From NCBI RefSeq assembly GCF_900220975.1, contig NZ_OBQD01000004.1, positions 57,135 to 121,134 on the forward strand: a stretch of 64,000 nt of DNA. Reading direction: 5' to 3'. This DNA is from Rhizobium subbaraonis (GTDB lineage Bacteria > Pseudomonadota > Alphaproteobacteria > Rhizobiales > Rhizobiaceae). Shown piece after piece: positions 42,764 to 51,929 of the stretch. Positions within the stretch are counted from its first letter, which is position 1, and each line of letters starts with the position of its first letter. A program made the translations under genes and the position numbers. A model generated the notes under the pieces. It had not been told where the DNA came from. It saw only the letters and a program-made list of their open reading frames with translations, and searched no databases.

Positions 42764-44374
42764 ATGGCCGTCGCATCCAAGAAAATACCCGCTCCCGATC
42801 GCGTCGAGGTGAAGACCGCGCTTCTTTCGGTGTCCGACAAGAGCGGGATCGTCGATCTCGCCCGCGCCCTTTCGGCGAAGGGCGTGCGGCTTCTTTCCAC
42901 AGGCGGCACGCACAAGGCTCTGAGCGATGCGGGGCTTGCCGTGACAGACGTGTCCGAGATTACCGGCTTTCCCGAAATCATGGACGGTCGCGTCAAGACG
43001 CTGCACCCGAACGTCCATGGCGGTCTGCTCGCCATTCGCGATGATGCCGAGCATGTGGCGGCGATGCAGGCGCACGGGATCGGCGGCATCGATCTTGCGG
43101 TCATCAACCTCTATCCTTTCGAGGAAGTCCGCGCGAAGGGCGGCGACTATCCGACGACGGTCGAGAACATCGACATCGGCGGCCCGGCGATGATCCGCGC
43201 ATCGGCGAAAAACCACGCCTATGTGACGATCGTCACCGATCCGGCCGATTATCCGGCACTCGTCGAAGAGCTTGCGGACGGGGCGACATCCTATGCGTTC
43301 CGGCAGCGGCTTGCCGCCAAGGCTTTCGCCCGCACCGCTGCCTATGACACGGCGATATCGAACTGGTTTGCGGAGGCGCTCGACATCGTCACCCCAGCCT
43401 ACCGCACAGTCGGCGGGGTCCTGAAGGAAGAGATGCGCTACGGCGAGAACCCGCACCAGAAGGCGGCGTTCTACGTGACCGGCGAGAACAGACCGGGTGT
43501 CGCCACGGCGACGTTGCTGCAGGGCAAGCAGCTGTCCTATAACAACATCAACGACACGGATGCCGCCTTCGAGCTGGTTGCCGAATTCCTGCCGCAGAAC
43601 GGTCCGGCCTGTGCGATCATCAAGCATGCAAACCCCTGCGGTGTTGCCACTGCGCCGAGCCTGAAGGAGGCTTACCAGCGCGCGCTGGCCTGCGATCCGG
43701 TCTCGGCCTTCGGTGGCATCATCGCGCTGAACAGCGCCCTCGACGCGGCCACGGCGGAGGAGATCGTCAAGCTCTTCACCGAGGTCATCATCGCCCCGGC
43801 GGCGGACGATGGCGCGCGCGCCGTCATTGCCGCCAAGCCAAACCTGCGCCTGCTCGTCACCGGCGGCCTGCCTGACCCGCGCACGCCCGGCATCTCGGCA
43901 AAGACCGTTTCCGGCGGCCTGCTTGTCCAGAACCGGGACAACGGCATGGTCGAGGACCTGGAGCTGAAAGTGGTGACGAAGCGTGCTCCGAGTGCGCAGG
44001 AGCTCGAGGACATGAAGTTTGCCTTCAAGGTGGCCAAGCACGTGAAGTCGAACGCAGTCGTCTACGCAAAGGATGGCCAGACGGCCGGCATCGGCGCGGG
44101 CCAGATGAGCCGGGTCGATTCGGCCCGCATCGCTGCGCTGAAGGCGGAGGAGGCCGCAAAGGCGATGGGGCTGTCAGAACCGCTGACGCGCGGCGCGGCG
44201 GTCGCATCGGAAGCCTTCCTGCCCTTCGCCGACGGCCTGCTTTCGGCGATCGCCGCCGGCGCCACCGCGGTGATCCAGCCCGGCGGCTCGATGCGCGATG
44301 CCGAGGTGATCGCCGCCGCTGACGAAGCCGGCGTCGCCATGGTCTTCACGGGCATGCGCCACTTCCGCCACTGA
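42764..44374 (+). CDS. purH: Bifunctional AICAR transformylase / IMP cyclohydrolase
   Basis: Last two steps of purine synthesis. 536 aa. N-terminal MGS-like IMP cyclohydrolase domain ([20 protein letters not shown] ... [11 protein letters not shown] ... [16 protein letters not shown]) and C-terminal AICARFT domain from about 200 ([13 protein letters not shown], catalytic Lys-His in [47 protein letters not shown]). Transcribed with the heparinase-like gene upstream. Confidence 0.97.
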   Translation: MAVASKKIPAPDRVEVKTALLSVSDKSGIVDLARALSAKGVRLLSTGGTHKALSDAGLAVTDVSEITGFPEIMDGRVKTLHPNVHGGLLAIRDDAEHVAAMQAHGIGGIDLAVINLYPFEEVRAKGGDYPTTVENIDIGGPAMIRASAKNHAYVTIVTDPADYPALVEELADGATSYAFRQRLAAKAFARTAAYDTAISNWFAEALDIVTPAYRTVGGVLKEEMRYGENPHQKAAFYVTGENRPGVATATLLQGKQLSYNNINDTDAAFELVAEFLPQNGPACAIIKHANPCGVATAPSLKEAYQRALACDPVSAFGGIIALNSALDAATAEEIVKLFTEVIIAPAADDGARAVIAAKPNLRLLVTGGLPDPRTPGISAKTVSGGLLVQNRDNGMVEDLELKVVTKRAPSAQELEDMKFAFKVAKHVKSNAVVYAKDGQTAGIGAGQMSRVDSARIAALKAEEAAKAMGLSEPLTRGAAVASEAFLPFADGLLSAIAAGATAVIQPGGSMRDAEVIAAADEAGVAMVFTGMRHFRH

Positions 44375-45014
44375 GTGTGGCCTTCTGATAATGGCTTTCT
44401 GGAGGAGGCCGGCGGTCTGCGCCAGAAGGCCCTGACTGTTGAGACCCCTCGCCGCTCGACGCGGCTGAGGGGGGCACTCGGCCGAGGAAGGGTGGCTGGA
44501 CACGGGTCGCCCCGTCGCCGCAGTTACAATAGCAAAATGCGCTCAAGCGCATTGGCATAACTGCGCACTTGGCGCGGTTTGCGACTATACGCGGCCAATC
44601 GCGCCGGGCTGCACGCTTCGATCCCGCCCATAGTCGCGGCCGTAGGAAATCTGCCCACGGCCGGTCTTTGGCAGGCGTTTCAGTTCGTGTTCGGCAAGCT
44701 GGAACGTCCCGTCGGCAAAAGTGCCGGTGTCGGCGGTTTCCGGTCGGTCGAAGCGCAAAACACTCAGCAGATTTGAAAGCATATCGTTCCTCCAGGTCAG
44801 CGCAGAAACGGCGATTCGCCGCGTCTGTTCCATGCCTACGACGAAAATTCAAAACGGATCGTTAACCATGATCGGCGGCGTTGCGTTGGCTGCAGTCACG
44901 ATCGGCCGAAATCAGATCATTGAAGCGAGCGCCTACGGAGCGCTCTTCGAGCTGTTGCATCGGCTCGAAAATTGGGCGGCTGCTCGATAGCTGGTACGAT
45001 TCAAAAGATCCGAA
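44375..45014. other. Sparse gap after purH with one small gene and a palindrome
   Basis: 640 bp holding only one small gene with a good ribosome site (44585-44782, minus). AATGCGCT/AGCGCATT (44536-44553) is an 8-bp perfect palindrome around CA without a T run; its role is unknown. No RNA gene was recognised. Confidence 0.5.
44585..44782 (-). CDS. Small hypothetical protein
   Basis: 65 aa, not recognised. The start at 44782 is supported by GGAGG placed 8 nt upstream (ctggaggaacgat then ATG). The sequence opens MLSNLLSVLRFDRPETADTG and ends in a basic Gly/Arg/Asp-rich tail; no membrane helix or known motif. A frame extending 17 codons upstream exists but lacks a ribosome site. Confidence 0.4.
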   Translation of the reverse strand: MLSNLLSVLRFDRPETADTGTFADGTFQLAEHELKRLPKTGRGQISYGRDYGRDRSVQPGAIGRV

Positions 45015-45362
45015 CTAGGATACTTCAATTTTAATGCGACCGCGCCAGAGCAAGATTGATAGCAACAAGTGAAGTCCGACGGCAGGCCACAGAAGGATAC
45101 CCGTAAAGCCGCCCCAAAGCCCGACATAGGCCAGATAGACTGTGACCGCGGCACTGTAGATCAGCATGCCGGGGAGCCCCGAGTTCCTCCAGCAGGCAAT
45201 GCCCAGCGCGATCAGTGCAATCCCCGCCACCCGCGCCGTCGGGACGCCGGCGCCTGTCAGCGGTTCGCCGAGCAAAATCTCCCCTACGAACGAAGGCATT
45301 GCCACCAGCGCAAAACCCGTTGCCATTTCCCCGAAGGCAGCCAGATCAAGCACGCGTATCAT
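45015..45362 (-). CDS. Small four-helix membrane protein
   Basis: 115 aa, family not recognised. Hydrophobic segments at about 10-30, 45-60, 65-84 and 88-107 predict four membrane helices, with a short basic C-terminus (WRGRIKIEVS). GGAGG lies about 9 nt upstream of the ATG at 45362. It lies 49 nt downstream of the arylsulfatase gene on the same strand and could be cotranscribed with it. Function unknown. Confidence 0.6.
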   Translation of the reverse strand: MIRVLDLAAFGEMATGFALVAMPSFVGEILLGEPLTGAGVPTARVAGIALIALGIACWRNSGLPGMLIYSAAVTVYLAYVGLWGGFTGILLWPAVGLHLLLSILLWRGRIKIEVS

Positions 45363-45410
45363 CGCTACCCACCTCCGCCAACCGGTTCTCTGCCGAGCGT
45401 TCCTTTGATG

Positions 45411-47852
45411 CTAAGGCGTTGTGTTTGTTTCAGGTCTTAAATCAAACCTGAGCTCGTCGATCTGGCCCGTGAAGCGGAAGGGAGCATCGTAGCGATATTC
45501 CAGCAGTGCCACACCCGTGCGGGTGTCGAGGCCGACGTCGAACGTTTCATCCTCCGGGAAGGTCACCGGAATGCCATGCTCGAGGGTGTTCCTGGCGACC
45601 TCCTTGCCATCGACCGACAAGACGCCCGTGCCACCCGATCCAAGGCCCTTGCCGTCCGATTTGAAGTCGAAGACGATCGTGTGCTTTCCGGGTTCGAGTT
45701 CCTGCCCCTCCCACATCGTTCGCTTCAGGTCGAGGAAGTTGTAAAGGAACACGACTTTCCCCCGGCCGACGCCGAAATCGCCCTTGCTGAGGAAGAGACC
45801 ATAGCCGCCGAAGCGCCCGCCATGGGTAACGATCATACCTTCCGCGCCGCCTTCGGGTATTTGGACCTCGGCCGTGATGGTGTAGGACCTGTTCAAGGTG
45901 CTGGGGGCGGCACTGGCAGGTATGCCACTCAATTCGCCTGAATAGGCGAACTCTGTCCGGCCAGCGGTCAAACTCGGCCGCGGCGTGTTCCAGCGGGCCA
46001 GCGTCGAGTTGTCGAGCGGCAACACATTGTACTTCTTCGCTTCCGCATAGAAGAGGTCCTGCATCGCCTTGAGCTTGTCCGGCATCTTGGCGGCGAGGTC
46101 GTCAAACTGCGTCGGGTCCTCGTCGACGTTGTAAAGCTCCCAATTGTAGCCGGTGATCACGTCGGGAGGCGTCTTGGTGCTGAGTTCCCAAGGAAGTGTC
46201 GCGGGTGTCGTGGCGGCCACCCAGCCGTCGTGGTAGATCGCGCGGTTTCCCAGCATTTCAAAGTATTGGGTCTTGTGGCTGGTCGGGGCGGCCGCACTCG
46301 CCTTGTTCCAAGTGTACGCCATGCTGACACCTTCGATCGGCTCCTGCTTGATGCCGTTGATCATCTCCGGTTGCGGGATGCCCGCGGCTTCCAGGATCGT
46401 CGGCACGATGTCGATGAAGTGGTGGAACTGACGGCGGATGCCACCTTCGTCATCGATGTGACCCGGCCAGGACATGACCATGCCCTGCGCCGTACCGCCG
46501 AAGTGCGACGGCACCTGCTTCACCCACTTGAAAGGTGCGTCCATCGCCCAGGCCCAGCCGGCGGCATAGTGGGGGAATGTCCGCTCCGACCCCCAGAACG
46601 GATACCAGAGGAGCTGGTCATTCACCGGGACGGGGACACCGTTGAAGGTGGTGAACTCGTTCGGTGTTCCGTCGAGCATGCCCTCGGCGCTCGCCCCGTT
46701 GTCTCCGCCGATGTAGATAATCAGGGTGTTGTCGAGTTCTCCGAGGTCTTCCACCGCCTGGATGACTCGTCCGATCTCGTTGTCGGCATAAGCAAGGTAG
46801 GCGCCATAGATATCCGCCTGCCTGATGAACAGCTTTTTCTCCTCCAAGCTCAGCGAATCCCATTGCGGCAGTTCGTCGGGCCAGGGCGTCAGCTTGGCAT
46901 TTTGCGGCATGATTCCGAGCCGCTTCTGGTTTTCGAAGATCTTCTCGCGAACCTTGTTCCAGCCCTCGTCAAAGAGATGCATGTCGCTGACCTTCTTGAT
47001 CCACTCCGGAGTGGGATGATGCGGCGCATGGGTGGCGCCGGGCACGTAGTAGACCAGCCAGGGCTTGTCGGGGGCGATTTCCTTCAGTTGCTTGATGTAG
47101 CCGATTGCCTCGTCGGCCATGGCCGTCTCCAGATTCCACCCGGGATTGCCTTCGAAGGGATAGATGGCGGTCGTATTGCGGAACAGGTTCGGCTGCCATT
47201 GGCTGGCATCGCCGCCAACGAAGCCATAGAAGTAGTCGAAGCCCATGCCCGTCGGCCATTGGTTGAATGGCCCGGCCTGGCTCGATTGATAGGATGGGGT
47301 GTTGTGGTTCTTGCCGAACCACGACGTGGCGTAGCCGTTCTCCTTCAGGATCGTGCCGATCGTTCCCTTCTCGATCGGGATAATCGAATTGTAGCCGGGA
47401 TAGCCGGTCGCAATCTCACCGACGACGCCGTAACCGACAGAATGATGGTTTCGTCCAGTGATCAGCGCCGCACGGGACGGCGAGCAAAGCGACGTCGAAT
47501 GGAAATTCGTGAAGCGCAGCCCTTCCTTTGCGATCCTGTCCATCGCCGGGGTGGGAATGACGCCGCCGAAGGTGCTCGGTGCACCGAACCCCTGGTCGTC
47601 GGTCATGATCAGCAGTACGTTGGGAGCGCCGGTGGGGGGTACCACACGCGGAGCCCACCAGGGCTTCGATTCGGAAGCCTTTTCTTTGATCACACCACCA
47701 AAGGGCGGATCGGGCGACGGCAACTGTTTTCCGGTGATTGTTGTCGTTGCGCCAGGTGCGCCGGGCGTTCCTGTGACCTGCTGGGCCAACGCAGATGTAA
47801 GTCCAATCGCGAGGAAAGCGGCACCCGCAAGCATGCTCTGGCCGACCGTCAT
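45411..47852 (-). CDS. Secreted arylsulfatase with C-terminal sandwich domain
   Basis: Sulfate-ester hydrolase, 813 aa from 47852. Signal peptide MTVGQSMLAGAAFLAIGLTS, cleaved near ALAQQ, points to the periplasm. The sulfatase domain has metal ligands in LLIMTDDQGFG (Asp84, Asp85) and the formylglycine motif CSPSR at 123-127 within SLCSPSRAALITGRN; YIGGDNGASAEG carries further metal ligands. After about residue 630 comes a beta-rich domain resembling a LamG/jelly-roll module (YTITAEVQIPEGGAEG ... GQIDELRFD). The Cys-type motif needs formylglycine formation; no maturase was seen in the window. Natural substrate unknown; sulfate scavenging is plausible. Confidence 0.92.
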   Translation of the reverse strand: MTVGQSMLAGAAFLAIGLTSALAQQVTGTPGAPGATTTITGKQLPSPDPPFGGVIKEKASESKPWWAPRVVPPTGAPNVLLIMTDDQGFGAPSTFGGVIPTPAMDRIAKEGLRFTNFHSTSLCSPSRAALITGRNHHSVGYGVVGEIATGYPGYNSIIPIEKGTIGTILKENGYATSWFGKNHNTPSYQSSQAGPFNQWPTGMGFDYFYGFVGGDASQWQPNLFRNTTAIYPFEGNPGWNLETAMADEAIGYIKQLKEIAPDKPWLVYYVPGATHAPHHPTPEWIKKVSDMHLFDEGWNKVREKIFENQKRLGIMPQNAKLTPWPDELPQWDSLSLEEKKLFIRQADIYGAYLAYADNEIGRVIQAVEDLGELDNTLIIYIGGDNGASAEGMLDGTPNEFTTFNGVPVPVNDQLLWYPFWGSERTFPHYAAGWAWAMDAPFKWVKQVPSHFGGTAQGMVMSWPGHIDDEGGIRRQFHHFIDIVPTILEAAGIPQPEMINGIKQEPIEGVSMAYTWNKASAAAPTSHKTQYFEMLGNRAIYHDGWVAATTPATLPWELSTKTPPDVITGYNWELYNVDEDPTQFDDLAAKMPDKLKAMQDLFYAEAKKYNVLPLDNSTLARWNTPRPSLTAGRTEFAYSGELSGIPASAAPSTLNRSYTITAEVQIPEGGAEGMIVTHGGRFGGYGLFLSKGDFGVGRGKVVFLYNFLDLKRTMWEGQELEPGKHTIVFDFKSDGKGLGSGGTGVLSVDGKEVARNTLEHGIPVTFPEDETFDVGLDTRTGVALLEYRYDAPFRFTGQIDELRFDLRPETNTTP

Positions 47853-48253
47853 GGCGAATTCCCCCTGCCCCGCGGATATGACAACCAAAGATATTAGAAG
47901 TGATTAATATACATCAGCCACGGGGTGCGTGAAAGCCTTTGCTGGACCTCCTCCGAAAGCAATTCGTGTTGATTGCCACTGAGCACTGAACAGTCTGTGA
48001 CCAGGTAGTTGATAGGCCCCGATCCTGGGCTTCCGTCGTCGACGGACCTGGGCCTGCCTGCGACCTGTGAGCTTCTGAACGTGGACGATCCATCGGCGAA
48101 AACGCTCGACCGACACTCAGAGCGAGCGCAGGCCCGCATAAGCCAGCCAAATGGGCGAAGCGTTAGTGGACGAAGCAAGTTGACCGAACCCATCGATCAG
48201 ATGAGAGTTGGGCAATTGGACTTCCCGGCATTCAGCAACAACTCGAGGCGCTC
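47853..48253. other. Gap between arylsulfatase and cfa, possible integrase debris
   Basis: 401 bp with no convincing gene. A minus-strand stretch near 48030-48090 reads KLTGRRQAQVRRRRKP, which recalls the N-terminal arm of tyrosine recombinases and the similar fragment near 50389, but no start or further domain is present. It must contain promoters for both divergent genes. Confidence 0.35.
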
Positions 48254-49495
48254 ATGTTTCCACTTTCGCATATGATGAAGTCCTTCATACGCAAAGGTTG
48301 TCTGACCGTCATCGACGCAGAAGGAAAGCGTCATGTTTTCAAGGGCACGCCCGGTCCGCAGGTGACGATGAGGTTGACCGACAGGAAGCTCTACCGGACA
48401 TTGGTCTTTAATGCTGAGCTTGCGGCTGGCGAAGCCTACATGGATGGAACGATGCGGTTCGAGGAGGGCTCGACACTACGGGATTTCCTGACACTCTTCT
48501 CGGTCAACCGCCTCTCCCTCGGCTCCTATCCGATCCAGAAGGTCCTGCGCGCCATCAAGATGCGCTTCCGCAAGCGCCAGCAGTCGAACCGCAAGGGGCA
48601 GGCGCAACAGAACGTTGCCCACCACTACGATCTCGGCAACGAATTCTACAGGCTGTTTCTCGATGAGAACATGCTGTATTCGTGCGCCTATTTCCGGGAG
48701 CCGGGCGAAACCCTCGAGCAGGCTCAACGCAACAAGCTCCGGCTTCTTGCCAGCAAACTCGGACTGAAACCGGGAATGAAGGTGCTCGATATCGGCTGCG
48801 GCTGGGGCGACCTCGCGCTTTATCTCGCCGCGCTGGAGGATGTGGACGTTGTCGGCGTGACGCTGTCCAGCGAACAACAGGCGCTTGCCTCGCAGCGGGC
48901 CGAGACAGCCGGGCTTGCCGATCGCGTCCGTTTCGAGCTGAAGGATTATCGGGACGTCGAGGGACGCTTCGACCGCATCGTCTCCGTCGGCATGTTCGAG
49001 CATGTTGGCGTTCATCACTATGACGAATTCTTCAAGAAGCTGAATGCACTGATGCCGGATGACGGCCTGGCTGTGCTGCATTCGATCGGACACATGAGCC
49101 CGCCCGGCATGGCAAGCCCCTGGCTGCGCAAATATATTTTTCCCGGAGCTTATTCGCCGGCGCTCTCGGAAGTGTTCGAGGTCGTTGAGCGCAACAGCCT
49201 CTGGGTGACGGATCTGGAATTCCTGCGTGTTCACTACGCCACGACGCTCGCCCACTGGACCGACCGCTTCGAGGCGAACCGCGACAAGGTGATTGCACTT
49301 TACGACGAGCGCTTTGCGCGCATGTGGGAATTCTACCTGATCAGCGCGGAGATGATGTTCCGCACCGGCAGCCAGCTCGTTTTCCATATGCAGTTGTCGC
49401 GCTCTCGTGACGCCGCGCCGATTGTTCGCGACTACATTACCGACAAACAGCGTGACTATATCGAACAGGAGAAAACGCTCAGCCTGTCTGTGTGA
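48254..49495 (+). CDS. cfa: Cyclopropane-fatty-acyl-phospholipid synthase
   Basis: SAM-dependent enzyme adding a methylene bridge to unsaturated acyl chains of membrane lipids. 413 aa. The N-terminal lipid-binding domain is followed by QQNVAHHYDLGNEFYRLFLD, the motif CAYF with MLYSCAYFREPGE, SAM site VLDIGCGWGDLALYLA, and VSVGMFEHVGVHHYDEFF. GAGGCG precedes the ATG by about 5 nt. In rhizobia such enzymes help stress and acid tolerance. Divergent from the arylsulfatase. Confidence 0.95.
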   Translation: MFPLSHMMKSFIRKGCLTVIDAEGKRHVFKGTPGPQVTMRLTDRKLYRTLVFNAELAAGEAYMDGTMRFEEGSTLRDFLTLFSVNRLSLGSYPIQKVLRAIKMRFRKRQQSNRKGQAQQNVAHHYDLGNEFYRLFLDENMLYSCAYFREPGETLEQAQRNKLRLLASKLGLKPGMKVLDIGCGWGDLALYLAALEDVDVVGVTLSSEQQALASQRAETAGLADRVRFELKDYRDVEGRFDRIVSVGMFEHVGVHHYDEFFKKLNALMPDDGLAVLHSIGHMSPPGMASPWLRKYIFPGAYSPALSEVFEVVERNSLWVTDLEFLRVHYATTLAHWTDRFEANRDKVIALYDERFARMWEFYLISAEMMFRTGSQLVFHMQLSRSRDAAPIVRDYITDKQRDYIEQEKTLSLSV

Positions 49496-49557
49496 ACCGG
49501 CATTTGGGCTTTTCCCAGCGCTCCGTCGTAGGTGGCGGTTCGCGCATAACTGAAATG

Positions 49558-50232
49558 CTACCGCTTGGTTGCCATCCACAATACATGGCGAGCGCCACCG
49601 CGTTTTCCATTGGCGCGCACATTCACCTCGTCGGTGGCAAAGCCAACCTCCCGCAATCGACGTGTAAAAGCACTATCCGGCGCGGATGACCAGACTGCAA
49701 GCACGCCGTTCGCGCGAAGGGCAACTTTGGCGGCACGAAGACCGCTGTGGTCATAGAGGCTGTCGTTGGAGGCGCGCGTCAGCCCATCGGGACCATTGTC
49801 GACATCGAGCAAGATGGCATCGTAAGCCGTTTTCCGTGACCGGATCAGCGCGCCGACATCGCCTATTTCGATGCCGACACGCGGATCGTCGAGCGTGCCC
49901 TTGTGGAGATCTGACATCGGTCCCCGCGCCCAATCGACCACGGCCGGAACGAGTTCAGCGACCGTGACCCTGGCATCGTCTGGCAGTCCGCTGAGGGCGG
50001 CCCGCAATGTAAAGCCCATGCCGAGGCCGCCGATCAGGATGCTGGCGTTCTTCCGCCCTGCAATCCGCTCACAGCACAGCGTAGCCAGTGCCTCTTCAGA
50101 ACCGCTCAGCCTGCTGTTCATCAGCTCCGTTGAGCCAAGCATGATGGAAAATTCGCTACCACGCTGCTTCAGGCGCAACTCGCCCCCATCGCCGGGAATG
50201 GTCGCGCGATCAAGCTGAATCCAGGGAAGCAT
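49558..50232 (-). CDS. Spermidine-synthase-like methyltransferase-fold protein
   Basis: 224 aa from 50232 (MLPWIQLDRATIPGDGGELRLKQ). Rossmann fold of the spermidine synthase/SAM methyltransferase type: ILIGGLGMGFTLRAAL (nucleotide loop), VTVAELVPAVVDWARG (acidic end of strand 2), DAILLDVDNGPDGL (motif IV). The N-terminus has FSIMLGSTELMNSRLSGSEEALA as in spermidine-synthase-like proteins of unknown use, but the polyamine-site residues of true SpeE are not clear. Convergent with cfa. Likely a predicted methyltransferase or aminopropyltransferase. Confidence 0.75.
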   Translation of the reverse strand: MLPWIQLDRATIPGDGGELRLKQRGSEFSIMLGSTELMNSRLSGSEEALATLCCERIAGRKNASILIGGLGMGFTLRAALSGLPDDARVTVAELVPAVVDWARGPMSDLHKGTLDDPRVGIEIGDVGALIRSRKTAYDAILLDVDNGPDGLTRASNDSLYDHSGLRAAKVALRANGVLAVWSSAPDSAFTRRLREVGFATDEVNVRANGKRGGARHVLWMATKR

Positions 50233-50687
50233 CGGCGTATCTCTTTGTGTTGTGTTGTGTGGTGGGCGCCTCGTAGCATGGGCGCGGTGCTGAAAACACC
50301 AGAGTATCTGGTGGAATACCCTTGCAGGTATGCCGCAGTCGGCGAACCTGCGCTTGCCGGGGTCCTCTAAGCTTTCTGATCGTTGCCATATCGTGCTCCA
50401 TACATATCGAGCACATTGCGTTGGACGCCCCCGGAGACAGTCCAAGGCACATTCCGGAGGTCGCCGGGAATAGTCAGGTCAGTTGCCGGCGCCCTTCAGA
50501 ACGGCATCAACACAACCTGTGGCGGCTACTCGCCCGAAGAGGAATACGCTGAGCAACAGGGCCTACATTTTAGCACTCTCCGGTTGCGCACCGACTGCCG
50601 GTGACACTCCGAAACGTGCTAAGACGGGGTGGCAGGGGCCAAGGATGGCACCCCAGGCTGAAGCGCGGAAGCCGGAGGGAGCTGCGA
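50233..50687. other. Gene-poor gap with integrase-like fragment
   Basis: 455 bp between the spermidine-synthase-like gene and the nuclease-like gene. A TG-rich tract at about 50249-50271 and a possible recombinase remnant (50300-50389) are the only things seen. No ribosome site supports the overlapping plus-strand frame at 50483-50725. Confidence 0.45.
50300..50389 (-). pseudogene. Possible tyrosine-recombinase N-terminal remnant
   Basis: From an ATG at 50389 the minus strand reads MATIRKLRGPRQAQVRR, close to the usual first residues of phage/ICE-type tyrosine integrases (MATIRKxxxxxWQAQVRR), then similarity stops within about 30 codons. No catalytic domain is present. Short match, so chance is possible. 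Confidence 0.3.
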
Positions 50688-51404
50688 ATGACACGGACGT
50701 TGGTGGAGTGCCTAAGGCTCTTTAATCGGAAGGAGCGCTATTGGCTCATCCGCAACGCACTTGGCGAAAAGAACCAAGAACTGCCGCTCTCGAATTCGTT
50801 CCGAGAGCGGTTGGGCAAGGTGATCGACACCAACATCCCTGCCGACGCCTGGTGGGCGCTCGACTATCATATTGACTGGCTGTTCGGCGCGCTAGTGCTG
50901 GATCGCACGCCAGAAGACGCTGAATCGAAGCCAATCGAAAACCCCTGCGTATCCGAAGAGAACGAACCGCCCCGTCGCCTCATCCGAGGAAATCATGAGG
51001 ACTTCGATTTTGTCATAGCCTTCGACCGGACTGTCGTTCTCATCGAGGCCAAGGGAGTGACCAGTTGGGGAAACGGTCAGCTGTCCAGCAAGCATCAACG
51101 ACTTTGCGAATGGGAACGGTTCTCAGAACAGGTTCAGATCGGCCATAAGAAGATGGCAGAGCCACCACGCATCATCGTGGTCCTGATGTCTCCCAAGGAA
51201 TCAGGCGGGCTCAGTAAGCTCGATTGGCCGAAATCCGTGAATGACAGCGGGAACGCTGCGAAGTTCCTGACGATGGATTTTACCGGCGCGCCTGAGAAGT
51301 TCCGCGTGCCAGAGCGCTGCGTCGTCAGAGATGAAAAGGCGAAAGCTGCGTTCGATGGCGATCACTGGCATCTAAAGTCCGTCTCGCGACCCCCATCTCA
51401 CTGA
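50688..51404 (+). CDS. Hypothetical protein with PD-(D/E)XK-like nuclease signature
   Basis: 238 aa from the ATG at 50688, which has GGAGGGA about 10 nt upstream; not recognised as a named family. Residues 104-123 read EDFDFVIAFDRTVVLIEAKG: an Asp (107) then a beta-hairpin and Glu120-X-Lys122, the order of catalytic residues in restriction-endonuclease-fold proteins. The N-terminal 70 residues are helical (VECLRLFNRKERYWLIRNALG, then AWWALDYHIDWLFGAL). No methyltransferase or other defence gene is adjacent. Flanked by possible integrase debris and a DUF6429 gene, so an acquired orphan nuclease is a fair guess, not shown. Confidence 0.7.
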   Translation: MTRTLVECLRLFNRKERYWLIRNALGEKNQELPLSNSFRERLGKVIDTNIPADAWWALDYHIDWLFGALVLDRTPEDAESKPIENPCVSEENEPPRRLIRGNHEDFDFVIAFDRTVVLIEAKGVTSWGNGQLSSKHQRLCEWERFSEQVQIGHKKMAEPPRIIVVLMSPKESGGLSKLDWPKSVNDSGNAAKFLTMDFTGAPEKFRVPERCVVRDEKAKAAFDGDHWHLKSVSRPPSH

Positions 51405-51680
51405 GAACTATGCCAAAGTGCCTCGGTCGTGGCCCTTGCACGGGGCCTCGATCCCGAGATAACGGCTAGAGCCGTCAGACCCATCGGCTGAGCAGCTAAA
51501 AATCCAGCAATCTCATGAATTTAAATGGCGGGCCATGCGAGATAGCGATGAGAACTATATCTACTCCATAGCCCTCCATGACCCTATAAAATAGGCATAC
51601 GCATGAAAATCGACGGTCTTCATGGTGCGGTCTCCTTCCGTCCGGTCGGGACTCACCATGAACACTGGGGTATCGGGACT

Positions 51681-51911
51681 ATGGAAATCGACAAGAACAA
51701 AATCGACGATGCAGTCCTTGCGCTGCTCTTCCACTCACTCGGCCGGGACGGCCGGTCATGGAAGAGCTTCGATTGGGGCGCGATGAACCGAGTGCATGAG
51801 AAGAGGTTCATCAGCAATCCGTTCGGCAAGGCGAAATCCGTCGTGTTGACCGACGAGGGAATCGAGCGGTCGGAACAGCTTTTCCGGACGCTCTTCTGCA
51901 AGCCCGAATAA
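51681..51911 (+). CDS. DUF6429 family protein
   Basis: 76 aa from 51681. The order KIDDAVLALLFHSL, WKSFDWGAMNRVHEKRFISNP, AKSVVLTDEGIERSEQLFRTLF matches DUF6429, a small family common near mobile elements and in rhizobia, function unknown. The open frame begins at 51603 but the extra 26 codons have no family likeness and no better ribosome site. It converges with the LysR gene, whose stop is 18 nt away. Confidence 0.75.
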   Translation: MEIDKNKIDDAVLALLFHSLGRDGRSWKSFDWGAMNRVHEKRFISNPFGKAKSVVLTDEGIERSEQLFRTLFCKPE

Positions 51912-51929
51912 GACGACCGAACTGAAGTG

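Noticed and set aside
44036..44051. CACGTGAA core inside purH as a seventh parS
   Set aside because: Only the right half matches (aagcacgtgaagtcga); outside the core it departs at most positions from TGTTTCACGTGAAACA.
44834..44990. Short plus-strand frame after purH (MPTTKIQNGSLTMIGG...)
   Set aside because: No ribosome site before the ATG and no recognised family; left unannotated.
46230..47897. 555-codon open frame opposite the arylsulfatase
   Set aside because: Antisense shadow; the sulfatase frame has signal peptide and active-site motifs.
50483..50725. 80-codon plus-strand frame overlapping the nuclease-like gene
   Set aside because: TTG start, no ribosome site, no similarity, overlaps a better supported gene.
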